From assembly GCF_028453695.1 (NCBI RefSeq), contig NC_135777.1, positions 434,001-498,000 on the forward strand: DNA of 64,000 nt. Reading direction: 5' to 3'. The DNA comes from Augochlora pura. Its lineage: Eukaryota; Arthropoda; Insecta; Hymenoptera; Halictidae. How positions within the stretch are numbered: the first letter of the stretch is position 1; the number at the start of each line of letters is the position of its first letter. The position numbers and the translations under genes were made by a program. The notes beneath the pieces were generated by a model. It did no database searches. It saw only the letters and a list, made by a program, of their open reading frames with translations, and was not told the origin of the DNA. This document shows, piece after piece, positions 59,437-64,000 of this stretch.

Positions 59437-60592
59437 AAGATGATTTATTAAAATAAATATTTATTAATGACCCCATTGTAATTCAATTTCATATGCAGTT
59501 TCAAAATTTTAATAAAGAAGAGATATTGTAACTCTTGTTAAAAACATTCAGAGAGGAAGGAAATTATACAAATTAGAAATGGTACGTACGCTGTCATTGC
59601 GCGTGTGCGGAATTTTACACACCCTATGATGCATGAGAACAATATTTCTTTATTACTGTCACGTTGTACAGTTAGACACCAAATTGCCACTTTTTCTGCT
59701 TCATACTATTTTTCTGAGTCGGTTATACTCGTGCTCCATATTACGAGAAACTGCAAACAAAGCTGTGCAAGGATTAGCACGTTGTATAAACTATGTCAAT
59801 TGGATTTACAATTTTTAATAATTAGCAAATTATTATAGCAGCGCATCGCTGATCACCCTCGCGTTTCGTTATAAATGTAAAACCTAATTTAGCCCTAGTT
59901 TTTTTTAAATAAGATAGAAATGGAATAAAATAAAAAACGATTTAATTACAGTATAATGCCATAAACAATTGCAAAGTCGGTAAAGTGTTAACTTGATTTG
60001 AAAAACAGTTTTCGAAACTTCTCAGAAGCGTACGAGAAATTGTCTGAGATGCGTTTAGAATACAGAGAGACGTTTCCAGAACAGAATCTACCGAACGTAT
60101 ATGCGAGCGTTTTATCGCCAGGGGAAACTTTCTAAAGTCCCATATACATGCATATACGGTTCTCGCAACCAAAGGATTAAAATACCATTAAAATTTAAAT
60201 ACGCGGAATGCGATATAGGTCGGTCGACAGTAGCAGAGCTATTCATAAAGCACTAAGGGCTCGAATGAATGAATTTCCATACATTTCGGGTTCGGAACGA
60301 CATGCGCCTGTATTTCAGTGGGAAAATATCGGAGCACGTCTTCTCTTTCTTGAAGGACCAAATCACCAATAGCCACACATACCTTAACATTGACGAAAAC
60401 TCATCATTTGCATATTACAGAAAATAATTGATGCTTGTTCCTTTAATTCTAAATAAATTAAATTCTAATTTTTACCAAACAGAGAGAATTTTAACCGAAG
60501 ATGGTATAATTATAATTATTACTGAAAAATATGTAATTTTAGTTAAGATAAAAGCAGGAACTGAACGTACACAGGGTATACATTTTTTTCAG

Positions 60593-60703
60593 AGAGCACG
60601 CGCGCAATTACGTCGCGTGATCGATATAAGCGTAATGGAAATTCAGATTAGCCGTCTCTACGGAAGGCGATACAACTGTCTGAGTGCTTCCTGTAATAGA
60701 TGA
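60593..60703 (+). CDS. Candidate terminal exon of an unidentified gene
   Basis: A strong acceptor (ACATTTTTTTCAG, AG at 60591-60592) precedes a frame of 36 codons closed by TGA at 60701-60703. The peptide is basic at the start (RARAQLRRVIDISV) and contains two Cys near the end. The frame is also open upstream of the acceptor from about 60428. No AATAAA was seen in the next 200 bases, and no family is recognised, so the support is the splice signal alone. Confidence 0.15.
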   Translation, partial: RARAQLRRVIDISVMEIQISRLYGRRYNCLSASCNR

Positions 60704-61488
60704 AATGATATTGCTTGATCGTGTGCACCGGAGTTACTAAGACCTCAGCGTGACTACCTCGAGTGCACTTTTCATTATGTCATATCTCACCAACATTCGC
60801 CCTATTTCAAGCTAATGATATTATTTCGTATACCTCTCCGCATTTACCTTTAATCGTTCCAGTATTACACGAAGTTAATGAACAAAGCGTAATGGACTAT
60901 TTTTCTCGTAGTTGTTATTTTTCAATAATATTTTTAATATATTATAATAATCCAATGAAGAATATCTTTAACGCTCGAACGCTTTACAATTAAATTAAAA
61001 TATAAAATTACTGAATGCACGAATTGCATATCGTGCTCTGATAATTTTTTTTGCGATCGATACTCGAATAACAAAATATTCCATTGCAAATTTAACTACT
61101 CGATGAAAGGAATTAATAGAGTTTGGCTCGCGTACGCGTAACTCGCGACGCGGAATATTAACTTGCTGAAATTATGTAAACCAATCGGAACCGTCCTTTG
61201 TTCAATATTAAACGTAAACACGAAAGGAATAAATGTATCGAAATTACAGAGGAAATTTTTGGGAGTTAATGGTTATTTCAACGATTCCGATACACCGTGT
61301 ATGTATTCGTTTCATTCGACCGAAAAGAAGAGAAGAGAGAAAAAAATAAAAAATACATACGCGTTCATTATTGTATATGGTTTATCGTTCCAATCGATCA
61401 GTTGTCCCAACTGAAATTAATGAAGGCTCGTCCGAACAATGGAATTGGTACCTGGTAAATTGATTTATTCTCTTTGCGTTACGCGATG

Positions 61489-61502
61489 CGCGCGCGCGCG
61501 CG
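61489..61502. repeat. (GC)n alternating run
   Basis: Fourteen bases of alternating G and C in AT-rich DNA, a classical Z-DNA-prone sequence. Confidence 0.9.
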
Positions 61503-63058
61503 TCCCGCGGCAAAAAAAAATCGAAAATCGAGCGGGACAGCGAAACGAGAAAAGGATAAACGCGACCCATCGGGGAAAAACATAATCACGTAAATAAAAT
61601 TGAATGTCGGCGTACAGAATTTTCGTGCTGATACAAACGACCGCAAAAGTTTGCACTCGAAGTTTTTATGTGCTTGCAGATTACATAATTTTCTTTAGAA
61701 TTTTTCCAAAGGAACGTCAGAGAAGATTTTCAAGCAACGATCAAGTGCAAGTAATATTATAATATTAAAACCTTATGAAACACGTGAGATTCGTCGGTCG
61801 AGCTTTTTGCGGCAGCCTGTACGCCGGTCGAATATTTTTACAACACGTATCGGACTTGATAAACTATAAATACGATTCGTCGGAGTATAAAATTGCGGCA
61901 ATTTCACCGTTGGGATTTTCCTTTTCTTCGTTTTCATTGATCCCGCGGCAGGACACGCCGGTGGTTCTAAGGTGTTATCGGTAGGAAAGGGTGGCAGGCG
62001 GAGCATGTTGGAGTCAATCCACTTATTGGAATGCCTCGCGTCTCGTTCTCGCTTCGGGTATCACCCGCACACACGGCGCACACGGGCTTACTTCGTTTCG
62101 ATTTGTACCGTCGCGGAGTCCCCCCCTCCCCTCCCCCGTATCGTTACTGGGGCGCTGACTGGTACGTTGACAAGTTGACCGCGTGTTAAGGTAACGTGCC
62201 ACGTTAACACCGGGTTCTCTCTGCCAGCCAATAACGTCAATGGGAAGCGAAGACGGTTTTGTCGGATGCCTAACCGCACACGAACGTCGACCCTCTCTTC
62301 GTTGCTCCAGCGATCCTAGGCGGCACGTGCAACACGATCAATTAAAAAACTTGCAAGCCCGATCCTTCTTGGGCCGGTGTCTAGCTCGCGGCTGAAAATT
62401 AATTGGATTTGTTCCTGGAAAGAGTGGGAAATGAAATTTTCCTTCGTTGTTACTTCTCGACGCAACATTCTCTTATTTCGTTCCGTGGCTGTTCGTGACG
62501 AGATTACGCGATGAGGTTACGTAAAAGGGGGTTACGTTGTACGCGTTATGCGCGTCTACACGCTGCTCTAACCCAATTTCGTCTTGGCTGTATACACTGG
62601 GTGGATCGTCTGAGATCGGACCTTTCACTATTTTCGGCATCTGAACCTATCGTATCATTTGTTTTAAAAGCGTCGACGTCGCGAGGATTCTTTCGCCTGG
62701 AACAATTAAACAAATTCTTATTTCAAGCTTACGTTGAAACGTAGACGGTGGGAGATTAAGTAAATTCATTCGCATTCGATAATGTGACGAGCAACCGACG
62801 TACGTCGGACCAGTGGACAGGGCCCCGCAGCTGATCGGTCGAAGGCACGTACGTTATCGAGAAGAAGGGGGAAAATTGGTGGCAGGTTACAAGGTGCGCT
62901 GCCACTCTCTCGCTCGCTCCGTTCCCTTTGAAAGAGTTACGAGTTTAATATAGTCCCTGTCGGGCGTGTCGTTGCTCGATTCGACGTCGAATTAAAAAAT
63001 AAACGCGCGCCCCGTTGACGCGAGCGACAATAAAACGTAATGAAAGTAGTAAAAGCCA

Positions 63059-63262
63059 ATGTCAGAGCGTCCGAGAAAAATGTGCTCGCTGCTGCTGCTG
63101 CTGCTGCTGCTGGGCAACGTTACGTCGAATGAGGGTCAAGGGGATTGGTCGGAGGGCGAAATGAATGGCGCGTCAAGTCAAGAGTTTCTTTCTTCCTCCC
63201 TTTTCCGTTTTGTTGTTTTCGTTTCTCTCTCTCTCTCCCTCTCTCTCCTTCTTTTTTTTTAA
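63059..63262 (+). CDS. Signal-peptide-like open frame over a CTG array, doubtful
   Basis: An ATG at 63059 and another at 63080 (preceded by AAAA) open a frame whose start, MCSLLLLLLLLGNVTS, has the shape of a secretory signal peptide with a Cys-Ser start and eight Leu. The Leu run is exactly the (CTG)8 array at 63089-63112. The frame then reads about 30 mixed, acidic residues before entering a CT tract and stopping at TAA in 63260-63262. No good donor lies before the tract. A real first exon is possible, but a microsatellite accident is more likely. Confidence 0.12.
   Translation: MSERPRKMCSLLLLLLLLGNVTSNEGQGDWSEGEMNGASSQEFLSSSLFRFVVFVSLSLSLSLLLFF
63089..63112. repeat. (CTG)8 trinucleotide array
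   Basis: Eight perfect CTG units. Confidence 0.96.
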
Positions 63263-63344
63263 GATACAGCAATCTCGGGAGTTGACCAAGAAAATTGTGC
63301 CAGGAGTCCTGGGGGCCCTCGCAGAGCGTCGCGCGACGCGATCC

Positions 63345-63375
<31 letters not shown>
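63345..63375. repeat. (CGA)n trinucleotide array
   Basis: Ten CGA units. It reads poly-Asp or poly-Arg in plus-strand chance frames. Confidence 0.95.
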
Positions 63376-63376
<1 letters not shown>

Positions 63377-63545
63377 TTGCCCCGCCATTTCTACTTTGCC
63401 GGCCGTTCCATCTTCGCGAACAAAGTAATAACCACTTTCGCCCCCCCTCAAGAAGAAACCTTTTCGGTACCAGCAATTCGGCTGGTTTTCTCGTCAACGG
63501 CGCGCACTACCTCGGCAATCTTTTTTATGAGCGAATTTTCGACGA

Positions 63546-63585
63546 CCCCTCCCCTCCCCTCCCCACCCCCACCCCCACCTCACCC
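63546..63585. repeat. C-rich array, CCCCT then CCCCCA units
   Basis: Three CCCCT units followed by three CCCCA or CCCCCA units. The minus strand satisfies the G-quadruplex rule. Confidence 0.9.
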
Positions 63586-64000
63586 ATCATATACACTTAT
63601 CTACGGAATGTACTACATTTTACGTCGTATTTGAGATATTACCGAGCTGGTAATTCATGGCTCGTAAAACGAAGACGTCCTATAAAACGGATATTACTTA
63701 TCGGGGACCGGTTACGTCATCGTTCCGAAGTTAATGCATCCGCCGTTACCGGCGGAACGCTCCCGGTAGTCGCCGGATAATTGCAATCTTATAATAGATA
63801 GCGGTATTTAAAGCGCTCGCAGTCGCCGGGCCCGTCTTCAATCCGTCTAGCTCCGGTTGACGATCCCTCCGTGCATCGGCCGACACAACTAAATTATAAA
63901 ACGTCAATCACGCGACCGATAGGAACGGGGATGTGCAAAGGAAACGAAGGTGTACGGACCCAGTCGGTTAATCGATATCCTCCGCAGACGGATCCCAAAT

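Larger units (their letters stand above)
57497..60592. other. Non-coding stretch
   Basis: No gene is recognised. CpG-rich to about 58400, including a nonamer array; AT-rich after 58620 with a GA array, a GC-stem hairpin at 59408-59436 and a small duplication at 58675-58711. Confidence 0.6.
60704..64000. other. Non-coding stretch with repeats
   Basis: No gene is recognised with confidence. AT-rich to 61900, including a (GC)n run at 61489-61502. Then CpG-rich, with CTG (63089-63112), pyrimidine (63221-63260), CGA (63345-63375) and C-rich (63546-63585) tracts. Confidence 0.6.

Overview
This window looks like non-coding nuclear DNA from an arthropod, most probably an insect and quite possibly a hymenopteran (bee, ant or wasp). 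The reasons are base composition that swings between AT-rich blocks and CpG-rich GC blocks with no CpG depletion, very frequent (GA)n/(CT)n arrays, long poly-C runs, short-intron-like splice signals, and TATA/initiator core-promoter pairs of arthropod type. No bacterial operon structure, tRNA, rRNA, CRISPR array, complete transposon or recognisable conserved protein domain was found. The species assignment is an inference.

I could not assign any open reading frame to a known protein family. The longest frames are either held open by dinucleotide or trinucleotide repeats or lie near chance expectation. The window is best read as an intergenic region and/or the inside of one or more very large introns.

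Layout: 1-4365 holds simple repeats and C-rich blocks. 4366-5905 holds the best candidate 3' gene end (acceptor, donor, acceptor, stop, two poly(A) signals). 5906-26600 is repeat-bearing intergenic/intronic DNA with a long-arm inverted repeat, a G-quadruplex tract and an E-box palindrome. 26604 and 31770 are the two best TATA-type promoter candidates; the second leads into a possible short spliced transcript. 32315-34101 holds a minus-strand donor with an open ATG-started frame, and a plus-strand candidate 67-nt exon or recursive splice site. 39200-42900 is CpG-rich and then minisatellite-bearing. 46463-46573 carries two adjacent stem-loops. 51408-51428 is a near-ideal zero-length exon (recursive splice site) on the plus strand. 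52690-63600 is dominated by microsatellites and decamer or nonamer arrays.

The most interesting signals are the recursive-splice-site candidates (51422/51423, 34095/34096, and 32321/32320 on the minus strand), which would mark a long intron; the paired hairpins at 46463-46573; the 30-nt-spaced TATA/initiator pair at 26604; and three unrelated loci that each expanded a 10-bp unit. No cooperating gene system can be claimed.
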